Assembly: GCF_001192795.1 (NCBI RefSeq)
Contig: NZ_DF968181.1
Span: forward strand, 1,045,101-1,109,100
Length of the DNA stretch: 64,000 bases
Reading direction: 5' to 3'
From: Flexilinea flocculi
GTDB lineage: Bacteria; Chloroflexota; Anaerolineae; Anaerolineales; Anaerolineaceae
Position 1 is the stretch's first letter. Each line of letters begins with the position of its first letter. Positions 51,878 through 60,000 of the stretch are shown here, piece by piece. A program made the translations under genes and the position numbers. A model generated the notes under the pieces. The model was given only the letters and a program-made list of their open reading frames with translations. It made no database searches and was not told where the DNA came from.

Positions 51878-52437
51878 TACTTCTTTCCTTCTTCTACAGT
51901 TGTGGTGGGAGTTTTTCCCCCAGCGAGAATGGCATTGATTTCTTCTTCCATCAGGAAACGATCAAACTTCCAACCACTTTCTGTTTTCGCGAGAACAACA
52001 TATGCTGTATCCTGGGTTTTATTGCTACCCGGTAAGGGAGAAGATAACGTGATGGTCATCTGCCAGACTTGCTCGGAACCATTGTCTGCTACTTTTTCTA
52101 CTGCCTGAGAGGCAGCTGTGACCACAGATTTGGCATCCACGTATTTTTCCCACATACGGTCTGCGCCGGCCGAAAACAGCTCGCATCCAGCGGGAGTGCT
52201 TACTTCGCAGATACGCTCAAGCCAGGCTTCTTTTCCTTCCTGATAGTTCACCTGGAAGACCTGGTCGATGGCATTGACCGCTGCAGTAGACCCCAGACTG
52301 TCTTCGTTGGTTGCTGCTGCTGAACTCTGCTCCGTACGAAGTGGCCAGTTTTCGATCACCAGGATACCGACAGCAATGACAACTGCCAGGATGACGGCAA
52401 TGATCAGATTGCGCTTTGAGACTGGAATTTCTTTCAA
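51877..52437 (-). CDS. Membrane-anchored protein, VirB8/TcpC-like topology
   Basis: A short cytoplasmic N-terminus, one transmembrane helix (LIIAVILAVVIAVGILVI), and an extracytoplasmic ~150-residue domain with VWQMTITLSSPLPGS and TAYVVLAKTESGWKFDRFL, the pattern of an NTF2-like VirB8/TcpC domain. I infer this from shape rather than a definite motif. It is the first gene of the conjugation operon after promoter P3. AAAAGGAG precedes the ATG. Confidence 0.6.
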   Translation of the reverse strand: MKEIPVSKRNLIIAVILAVVIAVGILVIENWPLRTEQSSAAATNEDSLGSTAAVNAIDQVFQVNYQEGKEAWLERICEVSTPAGCELFSAGADRMWEKYVDAKSVVTAASQAVEKVADNGSEQVWQMTITLSSPLPGSNKTQDTAYVVLAKTESGWKFDRFLMEEEINAILAGGKTPTTTVEEGKK

Positions 52438-52485
52438 TTTTTTCTCCTTTTCCGGTTAACGGGTTTGAAAGTTAGTTAAAACAAA

Positions 52486-52594
52486 AGCGACCATTCAGAT
52501 CTCAACGCCTATTTACACGCACGCAAGTTGTGTAAACAGGGAAGAAGTTGATGGTCGCTCCAAGGATTTTTTGGAACAGCTGATGATTATCAGC
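52486..52594 (-). ncRNA. Structured leader of the conjugation operon
   Basis: Stems AGCGACCAT/ATGGTCGCT (52486-52494 with 52551-52559), TTTACAC/GTGTAAA inside it, and GCTGAT/ATCAGC (52579-52594) make a folded 5' leader just downstream of P3. Confidence 0.5.
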
Positions 52595-52623
52595 GACCGA
52601 ACAGATATTTGGTTGTGACTCTA

Positions 52624-52660
52624 ATCATAGCAAGAAGAAAGCACCTATCCTAGGGGGACA
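52624..52660 (-). promoter_or_regulatory. Promoter P3 with TATCCTAGGNGG box
   Basis: On the minus strand, CCCCCTAGGATAGG is followed 19 nt after CCTAGG by TATGAT (52624-52629). Same box and spacing as P1. It drives the conjugation operon (52437 down to 42069). Confidence 0.6.
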
Positions 52661-52695
52661 TATTTGACTAAATTAGGAAAAATGCGGAAATTAAC

Positions 52696-52723
52696 TTGAC
52701 AAAGAAATACTAGAGTATTACAT
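52696..52723 (+). promoter_or_regulatory. Promoter and operator of the ribbon-helix-helix gene
   Basis: TTGACA (52696-52701) and TTACAT (52718-52723), 16 nt apart, form a promoter. The spacer contains AATACT-AG-AGTATT (52706-52719), an inverted repeat that fits an operator for the gene's own product. Confidence 0.5.
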
Positions 52724-52755
52724 TATAAATAACCTAACCGATAAGGAAAACGAGC

Positions 52756-53010
52756 ATGCCGAAAACAAATTCTGCGAGTAAACCAGTACGATCTTTTCGA
52801 ATAAGCCCAGAAGGCGTGAGTCAATTAAGAGCGATGGCAAGCGTTATGGGACGGAGTGAAAGCGATGTGATTGAGGTTGCTTTAGATCGAATGTATCGCG
52901 AGGAGATTCGTTATAACCGGGTCCTACGAGAAGGTGCCCGACCAGAAGATCAGTATCAGACAGATAAAGAGAATGAAGGAGAAAATGAAATTCATCGTAG
53001 TGATTCTTAA
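52756..53010 (+). CDS. Ribbon-helix-helix (CopG/Arc-like) protein, 84 aa
   Basis: A short beta strand (VRSFRISPEG) is followed by two helices (VSQLRAMASVMGRSESDVIEVALDRMYREE), the ribbon-helix-helix DNA-binding layout. The rest is charged. It overlaps the next gene by 26 bp. Such small proteins often control plasmid transfer or partition. The palindrome between its -35 and -10 suggests autorepression. Confidence 0.72.
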   Translation: MPKTNSASKPVRSFRISPEGVSQLRAMASVMGRSESDVIEVALDRMYREEIRYNRVLREGARPEDQYQTDKENEGENEIHRSDS

Positions 53011-53314
53011 GTTGATTGGATGGGTTGTCAAAACTGCAGTCATCCTGGCGATTTGCTCCAGTATTTTATTCGTTGCCTACAAAGGAAACCAGCCTATGCA
53101 GGTTCCTGAAGCTCCGAAGGGGATGACTTACTTTGCATTCGTTGCTGACCGGATAGATGCCGCAAAAACGGTAGAACCTTCCCGGTGCGGGTGGGGCATG
53201 ATGTTATCTCTAGCTGCTCTGGGTCCAATTTATTCATTTGTTTATACCGAAGTTGGCATCCACCCGGATGGAGCTCTTGCGCGAGGCACAGCCCCAGATC
53301 CAGATATTCCTTAG
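52985..53314 (+). CDS. Small membrane protein, 109 aa
   Basis: GAAGGAGAAA precedes the ATG at 52985. A transmembrane helix (IVVILKLIGWVVKTAVILAICSSILFVAY) opens the protein and a second hydrophobic stretch (WGMMLSLAALGPIYSFVY) follows. No family recognised. Co-transcribed with the ribbon-helix-helix gene. The gap to 53496 holds no supportable gene. Confidence 0.62.
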   Translation: MKFIVVILKLIGWVVKTAVILAICSSILFVAYKGNQPMQVPEAPKGMTYFAFVADRIDAAKTVEPSRCGWGMMLSLAALGPIYSFVYTEVGIHPDGALARGTAPDPDIP

Positions 53315-53496
53315 GATGTCGCAAATGCTAAGTGGTATGAAGTGCCTGGTATTTGGTGGAATACGGTTGAAAAATTATCATGGACGATGGTTGGGTAGCC
53401 GGCAACGTATGGATGTAAGTTTAGGCCGGTACAATATGCAAAAAACTAGTGTTCGGATTATGCCTAATCCTGATAAAATGGGTCCCTATCCCAGTC

Positions 53497-53524
53497 TTGT
53501 AATTGTATGGGATTCAAGTATAAT
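53497..53524 (+). promoter_or_regulatory. Promoter of the AbiF gene
   Basis: TTGTAA (53497-53502) and TATAAT (53519-53524), 16 nt apart. Transcription would start about 53531, ahead of the hairpin leader. Confidence 0.55.
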
Positions 53525-53529
53525 ATTGT

Positions 53530-53586
53530 CAACAGTACCCACCACGCCTCTGCTTTGCATGCGCACCGAGGTGGGTCATTTTTTTC
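53530..53586 (+). ncRNA. Terminator-like leader RNA upstream of the AbiF gene
   Basis: ACCCACC/GGTGGGT (53537-53543 with 53570-53576) with inner CTC/GAG pairing is followed by CATTTTTTT, so transcripts from the promoter should often stop here. The result would be a ~55-nt structured RNA. I recall that Abi_2/AbiF genes have been reported with upstream structured RNAs; this fits, but I could not verify a match. Confidence 0.5.
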
Positions 53587-53602
53587 CAGGTAGATAACTG
53601 TC

Positions 53603-54457
53603 ATGTCGCTTAAACCGGCTTTAACAATTCAAAACCAAATTGATCTATTACGTAAGAGGGGGATGATAATCGACAGCGATTCAACTGCCTCAACTTTCCT
53701 CTCATCCAATCACTATTATCGCCTTAACATATACTTTCATAAGCTGATGAATTCACCAGATCATTTTCGTGATGGAACGCGATTTTCTCAGGTTATGGCT
53801 ATTTATAATAATGATAGTTGGCTTAGAAATAGATTATTAACTATCTTGGAGCCAATAGAGATTAAAACACGAACTCAGATTTCACATTACTTGGGAATTA
53901 CATATGGATCAGATGCATTTTATCAAAAAGCAATTTGCAAAGATGAGGCGATCTACCAGGTCATTTTGGATAATTTTACAAACGAAATAGCTCGTAATTC
54001 TAAAGACCCAGTAATAAAACACCACAAAACAAATTATGGCGGTTACTTTCCAATATGGGTAGTGATTGAGTTTTTATCGTTCAATACCCTTTCGAAATAT
54101 TACGGTAATCTTCAAGAAAGGGATAAAAAGATTATAGCTAGAAATAGTTTTCAAGTAAATGATTTTTTTCTAGGCCAATGGTTGCACGTGTTGAGCGTTC
54201 TCCGAAATATCTGTGCCCATTATGGGTATCTTTATCGCCGTGAGTATCCCTTGCGTCCAAAAATGTCTACAGAGTTTGGATGGGACTCTTCAAAAAACAA
54301 TAGGCTTTTTGCAACTTTCTTAGTCATGCGCCGGCTTTCTGAAAAAGCCCCTTGGAATGAATTCATCCAGGAGATCGGTGATAGGGAAAAAACGGGTTCA
54401 TTCTTTCATTTGAGAGATTACGGTTTTCCGGATGATTGGCGTTCCTATTTGGTCTAA
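53603..54457 (+). CDS. AbiF/AbiD-family abortive infection protein (Abi_2)
   Basis: A 284-residue Abi_2 protein. The HEPN-type RNase motif is RNICAH at 201-206 (R-x4-H), followed by NGYLYRR-like residues. The N-terminal half contains FLSSNHYYRLNIYF and IEIKTRTQISHYL typical of the family. These proteins block phage growth by causing arrest or death of the infected cell, probably through RNA cleavage or binding. A dedicated promoter, leader RNA and terminator suggest an independent unit. Confidence 0.88.
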   Translation: MSLKPALTIQNQIDLLRKRGMIIDSDSTASTFLSSNHYYRLNIYFHKLMNSPDHFRDGTRFSQVMAIYNNDSWLRNRLLTILEPIEIKTRTQISHYLGITYGSDAFYQKAICKDEAIYQVILDNFTNEIARNSKDPVIKHHKTNYGGYFPIWVVIEFLSFNTLSKYYGNLQERDKKIIARNSFQVNDFFLGQWLHVLSVLRNICAHYGYLYRREYPLRPKMSTEFGWDSSKNNRLFATFLVMRRLSEKAPWNEFIQEIGDREKTGSFFHLRDYGFPDDWRSYLV

Positions 54458-54508
54458 ATTTCCATTCAGCACACTCTTCCCCCTTAAGACTCTAGAGGAA
54501 CGATGCAG

Positions 54509-54540
54509 ATAGAACGGAGTGCACACCGTTCTATTTTTCA
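54509..54540 (+). terminator. Terminator after the AbiF gene
   Basis: ATAGAACGG/CCGTTCTAT form a 9-bp stem followed by TTTT. It overlaps the end of the convergent minus-strand gene at 54531. Confidence 0.75.
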
Positions 54541-55841
54541 TTTCCTCTCCGTTGAGAAAACCAGATACTTCCATCCTTTCCTGCACGCTTCCCATTTCGT
54601 AATCCATGGAGATTCGTCAGGAATGAGTTGAAATTTAACCCACTTAGAGCAAGATTTATTTCTCCCTGAATAGCTCTCTGACAGTTCAGATTATCACAAA
54701 AAACATACAGGTTTCCATTTGAAGCTTCATAAAACTTCATCCATTTCGTTTTTCGGGATATTTGATCCTTACTCACATCCCGCTCTACTTCGACGAATAT
54801 TACCTCGCCGGTTTTTGGATCCACAGCAATAATATCTGGGATATAAGTTTCACCATTGGATAAATTAATAGCTTGTGCCCGTCCTTGAATTCTGTAACCT
54901 TCATCTACCAGGATTTCCCCAGCCTGAATATTCAGAATGGTATGTTCCGGTGAAGAATGGTGTCTTATTAGGGTATCAAATTCATTCTCCTTGGAAATTT
55001 TGCCAGATAATACCTGGTATGCAACTTGACCTTCCTGAGTCAAATGCAACACTGCAGGCTGATTTCCGCCAGAACTTGATCCTTGCTCAACAACGCCACT
55101 TATCTGTTCAACCAAGATTGGGAATTCATTTCCTTCCGGTGACATTAACCAATTCAAGGCTTCATCCAGGTTTTTGTTTGCAGTTGATAAGGAAAGGCGT
55201 TTTGCCATCTGCTTTATGATGGATGGTCGTAAAGCAATCCCCATTTCACCCATTATAAAAATTGCCGCCGATGTTTTTTCAAAGTTCTTGGATGACTGCC
55301 AGATTTTTACCCAATCTGGAACAGGCGTAAGGTCCCTCGATTCTTCAGTACCCGATTTTGGGGATTGAATGTCCTGGGCAACCTCATCTTTCTGAATCTG
55401 CCGAAGGGCAGCTAAGTGCGCTTCCAGTGCTACTTTCTCTGCCTGTGTGTTTTTTTTTGATTCCTGTGTGGCAATGAGCTCACGTTCCAGATCAGAATAT
55501 TTCTGATTGAGTTCTTTCAATCGCTGTTTTAAATCATTTATTGCCTCGGGCTCAATTTTCTTCGATGCTGGCCCTTGCAAAGTTCGCAGCCGAACATGAA
55601 TCAGATATGCCAGGTCATCATCGCTAAATGATTCCAATGGTCGGGTCGCTTTTTCGCAGGATTCGTCGTAATCCTGATCCAGAAGCCTTAAAAGTGCGAC
55701 AAGATGTTTGTGGGCGTTTTCCCATAATTTCTGAGCATTGGCTTGCATTTTTTGCTCGTGCTCCTCGCTTTGCCCGATGATTTCTCTGGAGATCCGAATT
55801 GATTGGTTCCGATGAATTTCTTCTAACGTGAGATCAACCAC
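54531..55841 (-). CDS. Coiled-coil protein with PD-(D/E)XK-like C-terminal domain
   Basis: GGAGAAGAACAA precedes a GTG at 55841, which I prefer over the far upstream ATG at 55934 (that would overlap the previous gene by 112 bp); 436 residues. A long coiled coil runs over about residues 95-190 (LKQRLKELNQKYSDLERELIATQES). The C-terminal part has YIPDIIAVDPKTG...VIFVEVERD, the Asp/Glu-x-Glu arrangement of replication-relaxation-type nuclease folds, where Lys is replaced by Glu. It may be a relaxosome or processing protein of the element, but no relaxase signature is seen. Confidence 0.62.
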   Translation of the reverse strand: MVDLTLEEIHRNQSIRISREIIGQSEEHEQKMQANAQKLWENAHKHLVALLRLLDQDYDESCEKATRPLESFSDDDLAYLIHVRLRTLQGPASKKIEPEAINDLKQRLKELNQKYSDLERELIATQESKKNTQAEKVALEAHLAALRQIQKDEVAQDIQSPKSGTEESRDLTPVPDWVKIWQSSKNFEKTSAAIFIMGEMGIALRPSIIKQMAKRLSLSTANKNLDEALNWLMSPEGNEFPILVEQISGVVEQGSSSGGNQPAVLHLTQEGQVAYQVLSGKISKENEFDTLIRHHSSPEHTILNIQAGEILVDEGYRIQGRAQAINLSNGETYIPDIIAVDPKTGEVIFVEVERDVSKDQISRKTKWMKFYEASNGNLYVFCDNLNCQRAIQGEINLALSGLNFNSFLTNLHGLRNGKRAGKDGSIWFSQRRGNEK

Positions 55842-56365
55842 TTGTTCTTCTCCAATTCCGACTTCATCTGGCGAGAATCTTCCAGTAATTGGATAGCCTG
55901 GTCCTGATTTTCTTGTTCTGGCGCGCTGACCCACTGTAGAGCGCTGCGAGCAGCTTCAAGATAACTCAGCGTTGTCAAGAGCATTTGCTCATGCATACCC
56001 ATACCAATTGGGGGTACTCGGGTCCGATCAACCTGTTGAGCAAGTTCAACAGCATGCTGGAGGGCTTGTTGGGCGGATCTGGACTGTGAAAAGAGATCGC
56101 CTTGTTGGTCAGCAGCAATAATGTAAGCGATCTCGCCATCCAAAGTGTTCAACTCAGAAATCCATGCTATTGCAGATTTTCTGTAATCTTCTACTGCTTT
56201 TACCTCTGGCAAGAGAAGTACCGGTTTCCCCTGGTCATCCAATGGGGAGACGAACGCACCAATAATCGTAAAGATCACCGCAAGACCGAATAGTATCCAA
56301 CCAAGTTTGTGCAGTTTTTCTTCAGAGATCTGGATTTCCGGTTCATTAGGACTATTCACTGTCAT
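55823..56365 (-). CDS. Membrane protein, 180 aa
   Basis: Start at ATG 56365 with GGAG 9 nt before; a TTG at 56386 is less supported. One transmembrane helix (LGWILFGLAVIFTIIGAFV) follows a ~25-residue cytoplasmic N-terminus. The remaining 130 residues are helical and extracytoplasmic (EQAVELAQQV type). Family unknown. Overlaps its neighbours at both ends, so the four genes 54531-56792 are translationally coupled. Confidence 0.68.
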   Translation of the reverse strand: MTVNSPNEPEIQISEEKLHKLGWILFGLAVIFTIIGAFVSPLDDQGKPVLLLPEVKAVEDYRKSAIAWISELNTLDGEIAYIIAADQQGDLFSQSRSAQQALQHAVELAQQVDRTRVPPIGMGMHEQMLLTTLSYLEAARSALQWVSAPEQENQDQAIQLLEDSRQMKSELEKNKWLISR

Positions 56366-56792
56366 GACCGAATTCTCCAACTTCAAGGATCTGTGTGATG
56401 ATTTCCAGATCGGTTACGGAATTTCGTTTTCCACGCTGTTTTAAATCTGCGATCACTTGTTTTCCGCGTTCATAATCAATATTGCGGATAAATTCAACTC
56501 GTTCGGCAACGACTTCAAATACAGGTGTCGTCGTGTTTGGCCGGTAGCGCAGTTGAATATGCCCTTCAACACCGATCCGGCTGCCTTTCTGAACATGTCC
56601 GTACACCAATTCAGCCAGGGTGCCATAAACCAGCACTCGTAATCCCTTAACCGGTTTTGATTCCGGGCTGCCATCGATCATCAGGTACAGGCGAACATAA
56701 GGGATAGGGTCCTGATTCTGGGGACGCAAATAATCAAAATAGATATCCCCGGTGATGTCACCCCGTTGCCATGTGAGATTTCCTTGCGCCAT
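56352..56792 (-). CDS. SSB-like OB-fold protein, 146 aa
   Basis: AAGGAG precedes the ATG at 56792 (MAQGNLTWQRGDITGDI). The run of strands (YVRLYLMIDG, LRVLVYGTLAELV, GSRIGVEGHIQLR, VFEVVAERVEF) is SSB-like. The C-terminus lacks the usual acidic tip, but ends DSE. It could cover single-stranded DNA at the origin or during transfer. Similar in design to the 174-aa protein at 21279-21803. Confidence 0.68.
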   Translation of the reverse strand: MAQGNLTWQRGDITGDIYFDYLRPQNQDPIPYVRLYLMIDGSPESKPVKGLRVLVYGTLAELVYGHVQKGSRIGVEGHIQLRYRPNTTTPVFEVVAERVEFIRNIDYERGKQVIADLKQRGKRNSVTDLEIITQILEVGEFGHDSE

Positions 56793-56856
56793 AATTCGTT
56801 GTCTCCTTATTGTGAATGTTTGTTTGAATTCGATAACTTGCCAAAACACGCATATC

Positions 56857-59022
56857 CTAATTACTCATCCAACACATTTCCTCCTCGATATCCAGAACCA
56901 ATCCCAAAGCATCCGCTAAAAGCCGGATACGATCCCTTTTCACCTCTGCAAAAAGCATTCGCCAATTTTGATCTGTTGGGGAATAAAAAGTGAACGACTG
57001 CTCAATCAGGCGGGCAAGATTTCGTGGCTGTAATGCAGCCAGGCGTTCACTCGCTCCGCCGGCACCGACTCTAGGATTCTCTTTTAGCTTGGCGATAGCC
57101 AGACTGTACGGATTCTGGATATTGGGTTGGGAAGCGCCATGAATGATCCAGGATACAAAAGGTAAAGCATTCTTTTCTTGATTGAGGAAAACCTGCCGAT
57201 TTTTCTTGTCTGCGCGCGCCAACAATTTTTCCAATGACCAATTTCCACTTGAATCAGTCACTACCGCCACCGATTGACTGGTTGGATCGTTCAGCAAAAT
57301 CGATGTATCTTGGGTAGAGGAGGTATCTTTTTCTTTTGGGGAATCTTTAAAGCTTTTGAGAATCTTTAAAAGGGTCTCAAAACAACCCTTGGCTTCCGGG
57401 TCGAGCGTCGCAAAACAATCATTGAGGATACCCTTGAGAGTCTCAGAACAATCCTTGGTTAAATCTGATAGTCTCAAAACAACCTTTGGTTCTGTTTTGA
57501 CAGTCTCAGATCCCACTTGCTCCGCTCGGGGACGCTGCGCGCAACCATTGTCCAATAAAGTAATCCAAGAACCTAATTCATCTTGAACACGATGATCTTC
57601 TGATTTCACAAGAAGGGAAGAAACAGCCTGTTGGATGGCTTGGTGTTGTGGAGTGAGTGGATCAATCCTCTGTACCTTGAATTTCCAGCTATAGCTACCC
57701 TCAGAATTGATTCGATGATCGATGCGCTCAACAAAAAGAGCTAATAGATCCTGAAGACGTTGCCGGCGAGAAAATTCATCAACGGTACGATCGCTTAATT
57801 CATCCTTACGTTTTCCTCTCTCAATCCAGGCTGGAAGCCAGTTCGCCACAACGCGAGCGTTATTGATCCCTAGACGATTTGCGATAGCTTGATATCCACC
57901 CTCAATCCAGACTGCATCTCGGATCTCACCCGTCTCATCATTGAAGTAGCACAGATTGCGCAGAACCAGGACAAACATGGCAGCATCTGCTCCGAGAACC
58001 GGTAACCAGTTTTTGAGGAAATACCACGTAACCAGGATGAAATCTCCGTGACCAGATAATCGGTCAGCAAGCTGATCTGCCAGGGTCCCAAGTTCTCCGT
58101 CGAGCCGGTGCCCAACCAGTTCTCTAATGACATCTTGAACGGTATGATAGTGTGGAATCATTTTGCTGAAGTCTTCGGAAGGTTGTCGAACAGGATATTG
58201 GAATATTTCTTTGGGATTTGTGCTGATCGCCAATTGCAACGCGGACAGAGGAGAATCCTGTATCCCATGAGTAAGCAAAAAAGCCTTCAAGTCTTCGGCA
58301 TCCCCGGGTGTCAGCGGGGATTCGAATAATTCATACTTGTTTGAGGACTTTTTGGCTCTCCCTGAGCGCTTATCAACTTCATGATCGGTGTCAATTTTTC
58401 TCGCAAACCATCCCAGACTGCTACCGGGTTGCAGTAAGCGAAAGAACTGAGCCCGGCTGATTCCAGTCCATTGGCAAATACGCTCAGCGCGAACGGAAAC
58501 TTTACAACTCCCTTTGCGCTCTTTTCCACCGCTCGCCAGGTAATATTCCTGCCATAATGCCATGATTAAGAAAATCATTTGTGATCCGACGTATGGCAGC
58601 CAGCGCAGGTAATATACCGGTAAGCGAACTACCCGGCTTGGCTCAATCAGGAAATTCCGGATGGAACTGTAGTGAATATCCAACTCAATGGGATTGTCCT
58701 GAGAATCTTCCTGGTCTGGATCAACTTTCTGAGTTAGATCATCCCCATCATCAATTTCCTGGTCACAAACAACGAAACGAACCTTAACTTCTCTGTTCAT
58801 CACCCCCATTAGAAACCGCTGCAGGGTGGTCGTTAATCGGTTTTCTAACCACTCGCGGCCATATGAATTCATGCAGCCGATTACAAAGTTGTCATCTGAA
58901 AAATCCACCAGATGGGTTGGCTTAACCCATGTACTAAAAGCCGCCCGCGACATATCCATTTCGAGGTTAGCAATGGCCGATTGCCAGGCTTTCTGCGGTG
59001 AAAATTCGACGACTGCATTCAT
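56857..59022 (-). CDS. Replication initiator with DnaA-like N-terminal domain
   Basis: A 721-residue protein from ATG 59022. Residues ~5-90 match the DnaA N-terminal domain (AWQSAIANLEMDMSRAAFSTWVKP, FVIGCMNSYGREWLENR). A winged or helix-turn-helix segment (RICQWTGISRAQFFRLLQP) follows at ~195-215, typical of plasmid Rep proteins. Its N-terminus therefore looks like DnaA, but there is no AAA+ DnaA core. Two 22-bp iterons with flanking copies lie 150-215 bp upstream. I infer that it initiates replication from that site. The C-terminal 300 residues are unassigned. Confidence 0.75.
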   Translation of the reverse strand: MNAVVEFSPQKAWQSAIANLEMDMSRAAFSTWVKPTHLVDFSDDNFVIGCMNSYGREWLENRLTTTLQRFLMGVMNREVKVRFVVCDQEIDDGDDLTQKVDPDQEDSQDNPIELDIHYSSIRNFLIEPSRVVRLPVYYLRWLPYVGSQMIFLIMALWQEYYLASGGKERKGSCKVSVRAERICQWTGISRAQFFRLLQPGSSLGWFARKIDTDHEVDKRSGRAKKSSNKYELFESPLTPGDAEDLKAFLLTHGIQDSPLSALQLAISTNPKEIFQYPVRQPSEDFSKMIPHYHTVQDVIRELVGHRLDGELGTLADQLADRLSGHGDFILVTWYFLKNWLPVLGADAAMFVLVLRNLCYFNDETGEIRDAVWIEGGYQAIANRLGINNARVVANWLPAWIERGKRKDELSDRTVDEFSRRQRLQDLLALFVERIDHRINSEGSYSWKFKVQRIDPLTPQHQAIQQAVSSLLVKSEDHRVQDELGSWITLLDNGCAQRPRAEQVGSETVKTEPKVVLRLSDLTKDCSETLKGILNDCFATLDPEAKGCFETLLKILKSFKDSPKEKDTSSTQDTSILLNDPTSQSVAVVTDSSGNWSLEKLLARADKKNRQVFLNQEKNALPFVSWIIHGASQPNIQNPYSLAIAKLKENPRVGAGGASERLAALQPRNLARLIEQSFTFYSPTDQNWRMLFAEVKRDRIRLLADALGLVLDIEEEMCWMSN

Positions 59023-59171
59023 AAAAGAAATCCCTATTGATAAAAAAATCAATCTCGAATAAAGCGAAATAAAGGCACATTTCCAGCCTTTGTTGGAAGA
59101 ACGGTCGTTATCCCATTTCTTCCAGAAAAGACCCCTTTACGGGCTTCCTATGGTTTCAACGTCAGCAACTC

Positions 59172-59236
59172 CGTCTGCGTCAACGTCTGCGGCATGTCAA
59201 CAGCACGTCTGCGGCACGTCAGCATGGACGCAGACG
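59172..59236. repeat. Iteron array, putative origin of replication
   Basis: CGTCTGCG occurs at 59172, 59184 and 59206, and inverted (CGCAGACG) at 59229. The 59184 and 59206 copies are part of two 22-bp direct repeats with 3-4 differences. This is the pattern of Rep-binding iterons. It lies in the 274-bp gap between the Rep gene and the ParA-partner gene. The rest of the gap has no supportable gene. Confidence 0.65.
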
Positions 59237-59296
59237 TGATTCTTGGAGTGAAAATGAAATTGTTGATTTTCCAGGAAAGGTTAGAGGCCATTAGTA

Positions 59297-59992
59297 TCAC
59301 TCCAAAAATAAGGTCTTTCCAATTGACTTAGGGGACGGTTGCAGAATTAAGCTTCCATTGTGAAATGCCTGTGAACCTTCTACAACGAAGAAACAGACAA
59401 CTTCTCCGACCGGTAAAGTATGCTCCCGCGCGATCGACCGAACTTCTTCCTTTAATAAAGCTGGAATTCGGAATGTCACTCTTATTTCCCATTGGGGGAC
59501 GGCTTTTTGGCCTTTCCTGAAATTTTTCTTTTTGGCTCCACCAGCTTTCTTTTCAGGAACTGGGAATGCATCAGCTAACCATTTATGGTTTGTCGGTTTT
59601 TGAGCAGGTAAGATGGTGCCTCCTTCATTGCCTTCAGAGTACAGGGTCATTCGCTGCGCATTGGGGTACGCTAAAAGTTTGATCTCTCCATTGCGGTAAA
59701 GTCTTACGCCATGTTCAAGGAACGCCCTTATAACTTCATCTCTAGGAACCGAAAGAGACTGAGCATCTTTGATAATCAAATCCACAACCTGCTGAGGTAT
59801 TCCCCGGTACGTTACAGTTTCAAGCCGATGAACCTGTTCCCACTTACGGGATCTTTTCTTCCTGAAATCTGCTGTGGGAATTAAATCCAAGGGCTGGCGT
59901 GGGATCATAGTAGATTCTTGCTGTTGATCCTCCTCAACCTCGGTTATTGGATTAGGGTCACGTAGACCTGTAAATGCGTCTCGCCTTGCCAT
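59297..59992 (-). CDS. Putative ParA partner with duplicated DNA-binding-like domain
   Basis: A 231-residue protein 8 bp after parA. It contains two copies of one fold: residues ~60-110 (VTYRGIPQQVVDLIIKDAQ, EVIRAFLEHGVRLYRNGEI) and ~170-220 (RVTFRIPALLKEEVRSIARE, EVVCFFVVEGSQAFHNGSL). Each looks like a ribbon-helix-helix-type strand-helix-helix. The linker is basic (KKKNFRKGQK). Position after parA suggests a centromere-binding ParB-like role, which is an inference. Confidence 0.68.
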   Translation of the reverse strand: MARRDAFTGLRDPNPITEVEEDQQQESTMIPRQPLDLIPTADFRKKRSRKWEQVHRLETVTYRGIPQQVVDLIIKDAQSLSVPRDEVIRAFLEHGVRLYRNGEIKLLAYPNAQRMTLYSEGNEGGTILPAQKPTNHKWLADAFPVPEKKAGGAKKKNFRKGQKAVPQWEIRVTFRIPALLKEEVRSIAREHTLPVGEVVCFFVVEGSQAFHNGSLILQPSPKSIGKTLFLE

Positions 59993-60000
59993 CGTGACCT

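Noticed and set aside
53316-53597. Plus-strand open frame before the AbiF gene
   Set aside because: It runs through the AbiF promoter and leader hairpin and has no ribosome-binding site.
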